This document shows, piece after piece, positions 26,670 to 36,508 of a stretch of DNA of 64,000 nt (position 1 is the stretch's first letter; every line of letters starts with the position of its first letter). The notes below the pieces were generated by a model that saw only the letters and a program-made list of their open reading frames with translations, did not search any database and had not been told where the DNA came from. This DNA comes from JACQAP01 sp035275265 (GTDB lineage Bacteria; Pseudomonadota; Gammaproteobacteria; Burkholderiales; JACQAP01). Position numbers and translations under genes: made by a program. The stretch covers positions 28,511 to 92,510 of the forward strand of contig DATENC010000021.1 in NCBI GenBank assembly GCA_035275265.1. The letters are read 5' to 3'.

Positions 26670-27377
26670 ATGAAAGCTTCCAAACCAGTCCGATATCTCT
26701 GCCAGCTCGCGTTCGCCCTGAGTTCAACGTTGGCTGCCTGCATACCTGCGCACGGCCAGGGAGGGGTCCCGGGATACCCCGACGATCCTCGTTATGGATT
26801 TGACCCCAGAGAGGTTGCTCTGTTGCCTCGTTATTGTATTCATGCGCAGCTTTTCCGCGAGAATATTCCGGGAGGCAACAATCCTGCCGAAATCAAGCGT
26901 TGGACTTCGATAATGGGCCCCAGCTTTTTGGATATTCACCATTACTGCTGGGGGATAATGAAAACCAATCGTGCTCTCCTTCTCGTGCGCGATCAGCGGA
27001 TGCGCACGTTCTACCTTGGTAGCGCGATCGGAGAGTTTGACTATGTAATCAGAAGATCGGCACCGGGTTTCAAACTGCTACCGGAAATCCTGACCAAGAA
27101 AGGCGAGAACCTGATTCACCTGGACAGAGGTCCGGAGGGAATTTCACAGCTTGAGAGCGCGATCGCGCTCAAGCCGGACTATTGGCCACCCTACGCGGCC
27201 ATGAGCGACTATTACACGAAGATCGGTGACCTTACAAAAGCGCGGGCGCGGCTGGAAGAAGGCTTGTCAGCTTCCCCGGACGCGAAGCCTCTGAAGCGGC
27301 GCCTCGCGGCAATCGATGGGACCAAGGACAATCGCGCAACCGCCCCGCGGCCGGAGAAACCTTCTGCGCCGCAATAG
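26670..27377 (+). CDS. Exported tetratricopeptide-like protein
   Basis: A 235-residue protein with an N-terminal signal peptide (ALSSTLAACIPAHGQ). The C-terminal half reads as TPR helices: GENLIHLDRGPEGISQLESA, then KPDYWPPYAAMSDYYTKIGD and LTKARARLEEGLSASPDAKP, each with the usual small and aromatic spacing; the tail is Pro-rich. A TATAAAA sequence at 26630-26636 could be a -10 element. TPR proteins in EPS loci usually serve as assembly scaffolds in the periplasm. The middle part was not recognised. Confidence 0.7.
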   Translation: MKASKPVRYLCQLAFALSSTLAACIPAHGQGGVPGYPDDPRYGFDPREVALLPRYCIHAQLFRENIPGGNNPAEIKRWTSIMGPSFLDIHHYCWGIMKTNRALLLVRDQRMRTFYLGSAIGEFDYVIRRSAPGFKLLPEILTKKGENLIHLDRGPEGISQLESAIALKPDYWPPYAAMSDYYTKIGDLTKARARLEEGLSASPDAKPLKRRLAAIDGTKDNRATAPRPEKPSAPQ

Positions 27378-27504
27378 TCGGTCGACAAGAGCGCCGCGAA
27401 ACGGGGCGGAACCAAAACCAACTCCCGAAGCGCTGAAGAACTAATCGAGAAAGATCGGCCGCGATCAAGACTGGCAAAACTCAAAATCTACGACTGAAGG
27501 GTTC

Positions 27505-28434
27505 TTAGACACGCGCCGCCCTGGTATGAAACGTGTTTTGTACCAGCCGTAACAAGAACTTCCCTGGCGTGCGGTCCCAAGGCGTAAATCGTGGCAGTTG
27601 AAACGGATCGCTCGCCGCATGCGCGACGCCACGCGCAGTACATACCGCCGCCTCGAAACCCAGTTCTTTCACCATATCGACGTGCTCCCGGCAATAGTCG
27701 AGAGCGGGCATCCCATTCGGGTAGGCAAACATTCGGACGGATGCACCAGTGATCGCTTCGAGCCGGACTTTGCTGTCCCGGATTTCATTCCCGGCACGCT
27801 CCGAATCGAGCTTCGCGAGGATGGGATGGTTAACCGTATGGGCGCCTATCTCCATTCCGCTTCTGTGAAGATGCCTTACCCCCTCCGTTGTCATCATGAG
27901 GCCGGACGGCAGTTCGCTGGCTGTTGCCGCGCTCAGTTCATCGACACGCTGCTGTCGTTCCTCCATCGGCAGATATTTGAGGGCTGCCAACAGCTTGTCA
28001 ATGACCCGACGTCGCAGATCGGGCGTTGCGATCTGCAGCGTATCGAGCCCGACCGGACGGGCGTCAAGAGTATTGCCTGACGCACGGCGGACGGTCTCGA
28101 TCACTGTGTCGTTCCACATGCGGCCACCATCGATAAAAGCAGTGGCCAGAAAGAATGTCGCGGGTACCCCGTGCCTGCGCAGGATTGGCAAAGCCGACGA
28201 CACATTGTCGGCATAGCCATCATCGAACGTCACACACGCTGCGCGCAGCGGCAGCGTGCCGTCGCGCAGCCTCGCCACCGCTTCCGGCAGCGGAAGCACC
28301 CTGAACCAGCGGCCGAGTACTGTCATTTGCCAGTCGAACTCGCTCGCGCAAACCTCACTCGGAAGCAGGGGGTCCGGATCTGCGACCACCCGATGGTAAA
28401 TCAGTATTGAAAGCCGGCGCGAAAACGGGCCCAT
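27505..28434 (-). CDS. Polysaccharide deacetylase (NodB-type)
   Basis: A 309-residue NodB-fold deacetylase that would remove N- or O-acetyl groups from the polysaccharide using a metal ion. Motif 1 is CVTFDDGYADN with Asp71 and Asp72 (catalytic base and metal ligand); motif 2 is GAHTVNHPILA with metal ligands His199 and His203; FAYPNG follows as the arginine/proline groove region. There is no signal peptide, so it probably acts in the cytoplasm or on the inner membrane. It is the last gene of the long minus-strand run that begins at 48056. Confidence 0.88.
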   Translation of the reverse strand: MGPFSRRLSILIYHRVVADPDPLLPSEVCASEFDWQMTVLGRWFRVLPLPEAVARLRDGTLPLRAACVTFDDGYADNVSSALPILRRHGVPATFFLATAFIDGGRMWNDTVIETVRRASGNTLDARPVGLDTLQIATPDLRRRVIDKLLAALKYLPMEERQQRVDELSAATASELPSGLMMTTEGVRHLHRSGMEIGAHTVNHPILAKLDSERAGNEIRDSKVRLEAITGASVRMFAYPNGMPALDYCREHVDMVKELGFEAAVCTARGVAHAASDPFQLPRFTPWDRTPGKFLLRLVQNTFHTRAARV

Positions 28435-28568
28435 TACGGAAAGTTACTACCCACAGAACAAACAGGTGCAGTTATGCACGAATCAACCATGGAAGCACTT
28501 CGCGTCTTGTGCGTGCTTTCCGTGCGACTCCTTGACCCATGAGATTTCGGTCTTGGTTTCATGCGTAC

Positions 28569-29939
28569 TTATCTGCGTCGACCCGCGAGTTGATTCGGGC
28601 TCTCGAGACTTTGTTGCATACGGGCCTCGCCTGCATTCAGCGGCGATCTCATAGGTGCTTCCTGTGTCATATCCACACTCTTGATCGCCTTCCCCACCAT
28701 TAAACGGGTCAGGACTAATGCGACCATGAGGTTGTAGGGGACGTCATAGTAGGCAAGGCTCAAAAACGCGCCGCCGACGAAGTAGCCGACCAGGCTCACC
28801 TGGATCATGCGGGCGAGATCGGACGCCCACAGCAATTCCTTCTGATTTCGACACTGTCTGATGATCCAAGACGCATCACGCCACACCAGGATCCAGAACA
28901 GCAGAAACAGCGCAAGACCCACGAAACCGTGTTCGCCCAGTACCTGGAAATAAATGCTATGGGGCGCCATGACGTCGGCAGGTATCGGCGAGTAACGGGC
29001 GAACACGCTCGCATTGGCCATGACGAACCCGACGCCGAACGGTCGGTCTGCTGCGACATTGAACGCCGTATCCCACGCATTGATGCGGCCCATGGCGGAG
29101 CCGTCCTGCTTATAGTTCTGAATCGTCCACATCCGCTCTGTCCATTTATCCGGCATGAATCCAATTACGACGGGGATCAGCAGGATAAGCACGAGACCCG
29201 TGGCGGCCTTGGAGCGGCTCTTCAACCAGAGAAACCCAAGCATTGCTGCAATAGCGAGGAACGCCCCTCGCGAATGTGAACCTAGAGCAGAAACTCCGCA
29301 GATGGCCATGGCAGGGACGAGGCTCCAACGCACCACGGTAGCGACCAGACCCCAACGCACCCATTGTTTGATGTCCTGCAGGAACAGGTAGTACAACAAA
29401 GGGATCGTCATGATGGTCGCAAGCGCCAGTGCGTTATTCTCCTCGATAAACGATCCTATAGGACCATACACCCGTAGTTCTCCGCTTTCGCGGAGGGTGA
29501 ACAAGCCGCCCTTGACGCCATAGAACGCCACTGAACCGGCCAGGATCCAGATCAACACCTGTACATGCTGCTTGCTGTGCAGGAGGGCAAGCGCAACGAA
29601 CACCATCAACATGATCTTTATCACCTCCTTCCACATCCCCATCGATGTGTAGAAGTCGAAAGCAAAGAAGGTGGTGACAGTTATCCACAGGACGAACAGT
29701 GAAAATACTATCGTGACTGGCGTTACCGGCAGACGTTTCGGCACCCTGGCAAAGAGCAGCCCCGCCAGTGTTGCGACGGCGATGTAGTACCCCCAACGCA
29801 TGTCCCAGGCGAAACCCCAGGTCAGCCGATGCGGGGTCATCACGCTCACCCAAACCCACAGGAACACGCCGATACTCGGCCGCCAGAGAACAAACGGAAG
29901 CGCGCCGAGTATAAATCCGGCAAGAATGATATCTCTCAT
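28569..29939 (-). CDS. O-antigen ligase-like protein, exosortase A-associated
   Basis: A 456-residue polytopic membrane protein of the O-antigen ligase/polymerase (Wzy/WaaL) superfamily, in the form seen in exosortase A loci (TIGR03097-like). About ten hydrophobic segments are visible, beginning with IILAGFILGALPFVLW. A large periplasmic loop carries SHSRGAFLAIAAMLGF before it and AMGRINAWDTAFNVAADRPF, GVGFVMAN and APHSIYFQVLGEHGFVGLAL, the region with the conserved Arg and His of the family. It probably polymerises or transfers the undecaprenyl-linked glycan in the periplasm, and is the only candidate polymerase/ligase in the window. Confidence 0.88.
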   Translation of the reverse strand: MRDIILAGFILGALPFVLWRPSIGVFLWVWVSVMTPHRLTWGFAWDMRWGYYIAVATLAGLLFARVPKRLPVTPVTIVFSLFVLWITVTTFFAFDFYTSMGMWKEVIKIMLMVFVALALLHSKQHVQVLIWILAGSVAFYGVKGGLFTLRESGELRVYGPIGSFIEENNALALATIMTIPLLYYLFLQDIKQWVRWGLVATVVRWSLVPAMAICGVSALGSHSRGAFLAIAAMLGFLWLKSRSKAATGLVLILLIPVVIGFMPDKWTERMWTIQNYKQDGSAMGRINAWDTAFNVAADRPFGVGFVMANASVFARYSPIPADVMAPHSIYFQVLGEHGFVGLALFLLFWILVWRDASWIIRQCRNQKELLWASDLARMIQVSLVGYFVGGAFLSLAYYDVPYNLMVALVLTRLMVGKAIKSVDMTQEAPMRSPLNAGEARMQQSLESPNQLAGRRR

Positions 29940-30191
29940 GCTTCTTCAGTATTGCGGAGCGCAGTCAAGATGTCTGCAAGTTCCGCCGGACTTGGGTGCA
30001 GCATGGCCACATCTCCCGTGCCCATACGCTACTTATCATTCCCGATCCTCCGAAGTCGTTCCAATCCATATCTTCTCGTTGTCTTGTCGGGGTTCATCGG
30101 GAGTAGCCTGCTGTCGGTCTTCGGATTCCGTGTCATCCTTCTTAGTTTGCAGCCCGACCGCACCTCAAGCTTGGTTCGTTCACTTTTGCCC

Positions 30192-31112
30192 TCAGCCCTT
30201 TCTGAGTCTGCCCAGTTTTCGAATCTGTCGCAGTGCGATCAGATTCGTCAGTGTATCGACCCCTCCCCACCGCAATCGAAGCGAATCGGCCTCTGGATAG
30301 AGTTCGGCAATGTCGCGCGGAAGCGCGGTGATCCCTTGCGCCTTCAACACTGGTCCCAATAGCTGAAACTCGTATTCCCGGCGTCCGTACCGGACAGCGC
30401 GCTTCCAATAAGATTTCCAGTCAGCAGGGCGCAGCAGCGACATCGACTCGAACTCGAAGGCTGCGTCGGCACACGGCTCGATGCGCTGATGATCGTAGCC
30501 ATTTCGCTCGGGGGCCAAGTCCCATTTGACAAGCGCGCCGATCAGCCCGTCGTCGCCCTCGAGCTTGAGCGGGATGCGCACCGACAGAGCGCGCAGACGC
30601 TCGACGAAGCTGCCGCGCAGCGCGTACAGGTTCGCCACCAGCTCGCGATTGTCGAGGATTTTCTGGCGATCATGCGCGAGGTTGCGTCCCGAGGCGGGCA
30701 CCGCCGCGGCGGCGTGCGCATGGCCGTTGCTCTGCAAGGCACGCGCCATCACGCTGAACGAGCCGCGCACGGCACGCGCATCACCGTCCATGAAAAAATA
30801 GATTTCCCGGTCTGGACAGTGCGCGCCCACCGTTTCGTTGATAAACACGTTCCAGGCGTTGCATTTGTCGCCCAGAGCGATCGAAACCAGTTTCACCCCA
30901 GGGCGCTGGTGGCCATACTGCCTTACGATATCCTCGGTTCGGTCGGTGCAGCCGTTTGCCATCACGAACACCTCGAAATTGTGTTCTGGGTCGGCGGCAA
31001 AGATGCTGTCCAGACATGCGCCGATGTGTCGCTCTTCGTTGTGGGCCAGCACCATGACCGGCCAAGCGGCTGCGCCGGAGCGAGCCGGTGCAGTTTCCGT
31101 TAATGCGTGCAA
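30192..31112 (-). CDS. Glycosyltransferase family 2
   Basis: A 306-residue GT-A fold inverting glycosyltransferase. The start of the domain WPVMVLAHNEERHIGACLDS, FVMANGCTDRTEDIVRQYG and the metal-binding IYFFMDGDARAV (DGD in place of the usual DxD) define GT2. The C-terminal part, LEGDDGLIGALVKWDLAPE, holds the likely acceptor-side ED motif. No membrane segment is seen, so it acts at the cytoplasmic face of the membrane. Donor and acceptor unknown. Confidence 0.85.
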   Translation of the reverse strand: MHALTETAPARSGAAAWPVMVLAHNEERHIGACLDSIFAADPEHNFEVFVMANGCTDRTEDIVRQYGHQRPGVKLVSIALGDKCNAWNVFINETVGAHCPDREIYFFMDGDARAVRGSFSVMARALQSNGHAHAAAAVPASGRNLAHDRQKILDNRELVANLYALRGSFVERLRALSVRIPLKLEGDDGLIGALVKWDLAPERNGYDHQRIEPCADAAFEFESMSLLRPADWKSYWKRAVRYGRREYEFQLLGPVLKAQGITALPRDIAELYPEADSLRLRWGGVDTLTNLIALRQIRKLGRLRKG

Positions 31113-31428
31113 GAGTGTCCTCGTCTCAATCCATGGAAGAAATGTTCAGCATAGATACACACTGACAAACCCGAATTCAGAGCACCACGCGGAAGTCACA
31201 GAGCGCTTATGGCAGCAGAAAGCAAATGATATCACTCAGGTGTCTCGTTTTTTCGGTGTTCTCCGCCGTATTTCAGTGTGGTTTCGTGACTAATCTGCAG
31301 TTCCGCTCCGGTGTCTTGTCTGCGTTCATCCGCTGCTCATTGGTTCTCTCAAGCGCGATCCCACCACCTTCCCGCGCAGTGGAATGTTGAGCAGGCGCGA
31401 GCACGCGTTGAACGCGCGCGCCGAAACC
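31113..31428. other. Intergenic region without a gene
   Basis: This 316-nt gap between two minus-strand genes contains worn traces of the CACAGAT/CCGTG repeat family (for example ATAGATACACACTGAC at 31151 and GTTCTCCGCCGTATTTCAGT at 31258). No coding frame with a ribosome binding site, no terminator and no strong promoter were recognised. Confidence 0.4.
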
Positions 31429-33291
31429 TTACAGCGTCGACCAGATCTCGAACTGCGCCACCCGGAACAGATTTGCACTCGCATCCACCTCACCGCGGCG
31501 GCAGCGCTCGAGGTCGCGCAGGATAGCATCCATGTCATAGATCCCTCGCTCTCGCGCTTGACGGCTTGTAACCCGTTCTTTGATAACTTCGTAGAGCGGC
31601 CCGGCGATCCATTTCGATACCGGCACGGGAAAACCGAGTTTGCCGGATCGTGTGCGCACTGTTTCCGGGATGCGGCCCCGCATGGCTTCACGCAAGAGGA
31701 ACTTGTTCCACGGGCCGCGCATCCTCCAATTTGCGGGGAGGCGGTATGCAAACGATACCAGGCGATAGTCAAGGAAAGGGACGCGCGCTTCCACGGAATG
31801 CGCCATGGAGTTGCGATCCTCAACACGCAAGTACAGCGATAACGGATCGCTCCCTATGGACCGGGATAGTGCTTCGTTGAGGTCTCCATGGCCGCCAGAG
31901 GAGCGCGACACCGGAAGGTATCTGGACAACCCGGGGGTAAACCAATCATCACTTCGCGCGCGGCGACGGTCATTCCAGGAAGCCAACCTGCGATAGCCGT
32001 CGAACATGTGCAACTTTCCTTGTAGAAAGTGGCGAAGCTGTCGAAGAAAAACCCCGCTCCGTTGTCCTCCATGCACGGCCACGTAGCTGCCGATCTCGTG
32101 CCACGTTTCGCCTATGCGGCCTTCGCGTAGCAACGTGTTCCAGTAGTCCCGGAAATAGCTGGGATAACCCGCGAGTGTCTCATCCGCACCCTGCCCGTTA
32201 AGGACCACCTTCAAACCGTGTCTCGCGGTAAGGCGCATCAACTGATAGCCGATAATCGCGGTCATGGAATGCGCCGGCTCGTCCTGAGCCCGCACCATGC
32301 TGGAGAGATCGTCCCAGACCGCCTGCGCTGATGTCTCGAGATCGAACACCGCCGCTTTCGTCTGCCGCACCGTATCCGCGATCAGGCCGCTCTCGTCGAA
32401 TTCCTGTGCCTGGTAGCAGAACGCCAATAGGCTCCCCGGCGCTTTCTGAGACGAGCGCCAGCGCGCGGTTGCGCAGATGATCGCGGTCGAGTCCAGGCCG
32501 CCGGAAAGATGCACTCCGACCGGCACGTCGCTGCGCATGTGCAAGCGCATTGCGTCCTCGAACAACTCCGCAAACTCTTCGGCAGGATGCCGCGAGTCCA
32601 CTGCGGGCGCATCTTCGAGGCTCCAGTAGGTCCATTCCCGGTACGCTCCCTCGCGATTTACCTCGAAAGACGCCGCCGGGCGAACTTGCTCTATCCCCGC
32701 GTAAAACGTCTGTTCGGTCGTATCCAATCTGCCGTTCATGAGGTAATCGGCGGCCACTCGCCAGTTGATCCCGGCGTCACACAACCCCGAGGCGCGAATG
32801 GCCTTGATCTCGGACCCGAACAACCAACAGTCCGCGGCCCGGTATCTGAAAAGCGGTTTGATACCGAAGCGGTCCCGCGAGCCGAACAGCTTGCCCTCGC
32901 GTCCATCGTAAATGATGAAAGCCCACATACCGTTTAACTTGGTTACACAATCGGTTCCCCATTGCAGATACGCATGGAGCAGCACTTCGGTATCACCGGT
33001 GGATTTGAAGCGGTGTCCCAGAGCCTGCAATTCGCTGCGCAGTTCCAGGTAGTTGTAGATTTCGCCGTTGAAGACAAGCACGACCTTCCCGTCTTCACTC
33101 AGCATCGGCTGATGCCCAAGGGGCGACAGGTCGAGAATCGACAGCCGGCGAAAGCCCATTGCAACCGGTCCGGAAAAAAAAGTTCCCTCATCATCGGGCC
33201 CCCGGTGACGGATCACCCCGATCATTCGCGCGATGATGGCCGGATCAGCCGAAGAACCATTCAGAGCGGCCATGGCGACAAAACCGCACAT
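31429..33291 (-). CDS. Asparagine synthase (glutamine-hydrolysing)-like amidotransferase
   Basis: A 620-residue class II amidotransferase/asparagine synthetase. The nucleophile Cys2 is in MCGFVAMAALNG, then HRGPDDEGTFFSGPVAM, FRRLSILDLSPLGHQPM, FNGEIYNYLELR, SRDRFGIKPLFR complete the glutaminase domain. The synthetase domain has PP-loop HLSGGLDSTAIICA, GQGADETLAGYPSYF and DRNSMAHSVEARVPFLDYRL. In EPS loci such enzymes are thought to amidate uronic acids or aminoacyl groups rather than make asparagine. Consistent with that, a uronate-forming AlgD is encoded nearby at 36509. Confidence 0.88.
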   Translation of the reverse strand: MCGFVAMAALNGSSADPAIIARMIGVIRHRGPDDEGTFFSGPVAMGFRRLSILDLSPLGHQPMLSEDGKVVLVFNGEIYNYLELRSELQALGHRFKSTGDTEVLLHAYLQWGTDCVTKLNGMWAFIIYDGREGKLFGSRDRFGIKPLFRYRAADCWLFGSEIKAIRASGLCDAGINWRVAADYLMNGRLDTTEQTFYAGIEQVRPAASFEVNREGAYREWTYWSLEDAPAVDSRHPAEEFAELFEDAMRLHMRSDVPVGVHLSGGLDSTAIICATARWRSSQKAPGSLLAFCYQAQEFDESGLIADTVRQTKAAVFDLETSAQAVWDDLSSMVRAQDEPAHSMTAIIGYQLMRLTARHGLKVVLNGQGADETLAGYPSYFRDYWNTLLREGRIGETWHEIGSYVAVHGGQRSGVFLRQLRHFLQGKLHMFDGYRRLASWNDRRRARSDDWFTPGLSRYLPVSRSSGGHGDLNEALSRSIGSDPLSLYLRVEDRNSMAHSVEARVPFLDYRLVSFAYRLPANWRMRGPWNKFLLREAMRGRIPETVRTRSGKLGFPVPVSKWIAGPLYEVIKERVTSRQARERGIYDMDAILRDLERCRRGEVDASANLFRVAQFEIWSTL

Positions 33292-33355
33292 CAGGTTTCC
33301 TCGCTTGCGTCGTTAGCGCTCTCAAACGCCACAATACCCCGGCGTGATCTCATTC

Positions 33356-34540
33356 TCATGTACCGACAGTCAAGACGCGGCCGCTGCGGTTTGTCATCTC
33401 GTTCAACCACAGGTCTAATGTCTGAACGCGTTTGTCCCAACTGTTGTTCTCAGCTACCGCCCTACGCTGTTCCGGGGTCCCGCGTCCGCCCTTCAGTAAC
33501 GCTTGCTCGATCGCCGCCTCCCAATCATCCGCGTCCGTTGCAATGCGTACGACCTCGCCAAATGGCCGTACGCTCGGCAAGTCGGCGCTGACCACGGGGC
33601 GCCCGACAGCGAGGTACTCGTGTAACTTGAGTGGATAAATCGCCTTGATCCACATATGGTCCGACAGCCGATAGCACATCAGGTTGACATCCATGTTTGC
33701 CACGTACAGCGGAACCTCATCGATTCGCTTGCTGCCCAGAAAGTGCACGTTGGGCAAATCCTTGTAGTCCGCGCGTTCTGCCTCGGCCTGTGCATCCGGA
33801 CTGGAGATCACTTGGCCGACGAAAACAAAATTCCAGTCCGGACGACGCCTCGCCAGGTCTGCGATCAAACCGTAGTCAACCTGCGGATGCAGGCTTCCGA
33901 CGTAACCGAGCCGGGGACTTGGGATTGCGCCCAAGTCCTGAGGCAACGGTGCGACGGTATCGCGCGCATGCTCGAATGCCGCGACATCAGCCCCATTCGG
34001 CAGCACGCGTACTTCACGCGCCACCTTCCCGCGCAGACCCTCCGCCATTTGTTCGGATGCCGCGATAACCATATCCGAAGCCCCGACCAGTTCCCGTTCA
34101 TGGCGCTCCAAGTCATCATTCCAGCCAGGCGTGTGGTCGTACATGTCATACGCGTGATAGACGAGATAGTCCGCGCCGATCAATTTGACATAGGGAGAAA
34201 ACATCGGGTGGAAAACATACGCGACGAGCGGTCCGGTCCCGCAAGCGCGCAAAAACCGCTTCCACCGACTGACCTGAAACCGCAGTACTAGTTCATCCCA
34301 TACACGCAGTTTCGGGATACGCATCAGAAACCGGGGCGATTCGTCAACCCAGACGTTGTCGTATCGCGCAATGCTACCCATCCAACTGCCGCGCCTCCAG
34401 TCGGCGGTGCCGCGATCCCACGCGAACCATCCGCCGGAAGAATAAAGCACGGTATACCGTTGACTGACACGGGAAAACAATTGCTGGCGATTTACCCACT
34501 GTCCGTGCCAGGAATTTGGAGCCAAAGCGAGTATCCGCAT
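33356..34540 (-). CDS. Glycosyltransferase, GT-B/GT4-like
   Basis: A 394-residue GT-B glycosyltransferase. The frame extends to 34615, but ATG 34540 (MRILALAPNSWHGQW) gives the normal N-terminal strand and is preferred. Other landmarks are LVYHAYDMYDHTPGW, a typical segment of this group, VLPNGADVAAFEHA at the linker, LGYVGSLHPQVDYGLIADLA, NFVFVGQV, and YPLKLHEYLAVGRPVVSADL in the donor site. It lies 64 nt upstream of the amidotransferase in the minus-strand run. Sugar specificity unknown. Confidence 0.85.
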   Translation of the reverse strand: MRILALAPNSWHGQWVNRQQLFSRVSQRYTVLYSSGGWFAWDRGTADWRRGSWMGSIARYDNVWVDESPRFLMRIPKLRVWDELVLRFQVSRWKRFLRACGTGPLVAYVFHPMFSPYVKLIGADYLVYHAYDMYDHTPGWNDDLERHERELVGASDMVIAASEQMAEGLRGKVAREVRVLPNGADVAAFEHARDTVAPLPQDLGAIPSPRLGYVGSLHPQVDYGLIADLARRRPDWNFVFVGQVISSPDAQAEAERADYKDLPNVHFLGSKRIDEVPLYVANMDVNLMCYRLSDHMWIKAIYPLKLHEYLAVGRPVVSADLPSVRPFGEVVRIATDADDWEAAIEQALLKGGRGTPEQRRAVAENNSWDKRVQTLDLWLNEMTNRSGRVLTVGT

Positions 34541-34769
34541 GGAGACTTGCCCGCGGTTCATTTTTTTATCGCTTGCGATGTTAGCCTCGGCTACGATCCG
34601 ACTGCGATCGCACAACTAATTTCCCACGGGGCGTCGTCCACCGAAGTTCACGGCTCACCCACCGAACATCCGGTCGCAATAGTCGGCCAATTGTTTGATC
34701 TTTTCCATCCCGTCCGTACAGTGAGTCGAGATCCACCGTTGCAAAAAAGAGTCAGTCGCAGTTCTTTTC

Positions 34770-36239
34770 TCAACCGCGCAGCGCGCGCAGGCGGTCAAGA
34801 AGGATACGCTCGGCTCCGGCAGGCCGCCCTGCCGACTGCCATAGGAGCAGCGTGGCCGCGGCATAGACAGTCGCGCCGACTGCGACCAGTAGCAGCGTCC
34901 ACGCCGTCAGTTGGAGTAGGCTCGCTACCGGTCCCAACCCAGCAAGCAATTCAAGCTCTACGAGCACCATCGCCGTCGTTGCCAGCAGGGGCCGCCAGAA
35001 GCACGCTCCCAGATCCGCGAGCCGCAGAAACAGGACCCGCGTTGCGATCGTAAAGCTCAGGGCAAGCGCGACCGCGCCTGCTGCAAGGATGCCGAGTGTC
35101 GCGGCCTGCAGGCCGTACTGCATGAGCAGAAACGCGGCCAACGGCAAACCGACTATAACATGCGGCACCGCGATCCACGCTGTGAGGCGCGTCATGCCGA
35201 GCGCGAGGAACGCCGCCCCTGTCCCCGCCTGCATCGCACGTACGGTGCCGAAGACCGCGAGGATCTGGATGAGCGGAACCGCCGCAAGCCATTTTGTTCC
35301 GAGGAAAATCCGTACTACGGGCTCGGCCAGCACGGCGACGCCGGCGCCGGCCGGGATCGTGATCAGGGCCACGAGTGCGGCCGTCTGGAGTAACGTTTCC
35401 CGGAGCCTCTCCCGATCGCCCGCCATTCTGGAAAAGCCCGGGAATATCGCTTTTGAAATCGGCCAGACAATCTCGGTCGTCGGCAGATTGGAGATCTCGT
35501 ACGCGACCGTATAGAGTCCCAGCGAACCAGCCCCGCCGAGACGGCCGATAATGAGGTCATAGCCCCGGTTTCCCACGAAAATCATCACGTTGCTGAAGAG
35601 CATCCAGCCCGAGAAACGCATCAAAGGGCGCCAGCCGGAAAGGGACAGCCTGGGGCGAAAAGGATGCATGCCGTAGCTGATCGCGACACCGGCCAGCGTG
35701 GAACTCAGCGTGCCCAAAGCCAGCGCCCAGTAAGTTCGCAACGTGAATGCCAGCACGAGCGTCACAGCAACGCCAACGAGCTTCTTCAACAATATGAACT
35801 GGAATTCGCGCCGAAAATCCAGCTCTTTCTGAAAAACAACGATCCCTATGTTCTTGCAGCTCTGGATCAGCGCGCACGCAGCGAAGACGTACAACACAGC
35901 TTCGAGCCTTGGGTCGCCGAAAAAATGGGCTGCGGGCACAGCCAACGCCGCCAGGACAACGGCGGTGAGAGCACCATAGAGCAAGTCGAGTGTCCATGCT
36001 GTGTCGTAGTGGTGGCGCTCGGCCTGCTGGTTCTGGATCAATGCGAGGTCAAAGTTGAACGCGCCCATGATTTCCAGCAGGCCCAACAACGACGCGGCCA
36101 ATGCCACGAGGCCAAAATCCTCGGGGACCAACAAACGCGCGAGGACCATGGTGCTCACCAAACCGAGCACGCGCTCGCCGAGCCTCACGAGCACCATCCA
36201 TGCGGCGCCCCGCGCCATCTTGCGTGAGATTTCTTCCAT
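34770..36239 (-). CDS. Wzx-type polysaccharide flippase (MOP superfamily)
   Basis: A 489-residue protein with about 12-14 membrane segments, in the Polysacc_synt/MOP exporter family. The N-terminus MARGAAWMVLVRLGERVLGL and STMVLARLLVPEDFGLVALA are characteristic of the WzxC-like branch, with AERHHYDTAWTLDLLYG and VVFQKELDFRREFQF later. It would flip undecaprenyl-linked repeat units to the periplasm, working with the O-antigen-ligase-like protein at 28569. It is the only flippase in the window. A 270-nt repeat-bearing gap separates it from algD upstream. Confidence 0.9.
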   Translation of the reverse strand: MEEISRKMARGAAWMVLVRLGERVLGLVSTMVLARLLVPEDFGLVALAASLLGLLEIMGAFNFDLALIQNQQAERHHYDTAWTLDLLYGALTAVVLAALAVPAAHFFGDPRLEAVLYVFAACALIQSCKNIGIVVFQKELDFRREFQFILLKKLVGVAVTLVLAFTLRTYWALALGTLSSTLAGVAISYGMHPFRPRLSLSGWRPLMRFSGWMLFSNVMIFVGNRGYDLIIGRLGGAGSLGLYTVAYEISNLPTTEIVWPISKAIFPGFSRMAGDRERLRETLLQTAALVALITIPAGAGVAVLAEPVVRIFLGTKWLAAVPLIQILAVFGTVRAMQAGTGAAFLALGMTRLTAWIAVPHVIVGLPLAAFLLMQYGLQAATLGILAAGAVALALSFTIATRVLFLRLADLGACFWRPLLATTAMVLVELELLAGLGPVASLLQLTAWTLLLVAVGATVYAAATLLLWQSAGRPAGAERILLDRLRALRG

Positions 36240-36447
36240 GAGCGCGCGAATGTTTCGCCGGATTACCCGGACACCTTAGGGCGCCGCGTCAAGAGCCGAA
36301 GCCGGGTTCGGATTTCACGGCAACCATACAGGTACTTGCCGTAACCACGCAGCCGAGAATTTGTTCTCGATTCCAGAAGCTCTTGTGAGTTATTGGCGAC
36401 TCCGGAAACATGGTAACGGAGCCAGGAGAGCGCGGCTCTTCTTTGAA

Positions 36448-36503
36448 ATTGATCGGTGATTATCTGCGTCTATCTGTGGCTCCTTGGCTCTCTGTGGTTC
36501 AAC
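36448..36503. repeat. Intergenic repeat copy (ATCTGTGG family)
   Basis: The stretch TTATCTGCGTCTATCTGTGG followed by CTCCTTGGCTCTCTGTGGTT is a copy of the intergenic repeat family, located between the flippase and algD. No gene is present in this gap. Confidence 0.5.
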
Positions 36504-36508
36504 CGCGC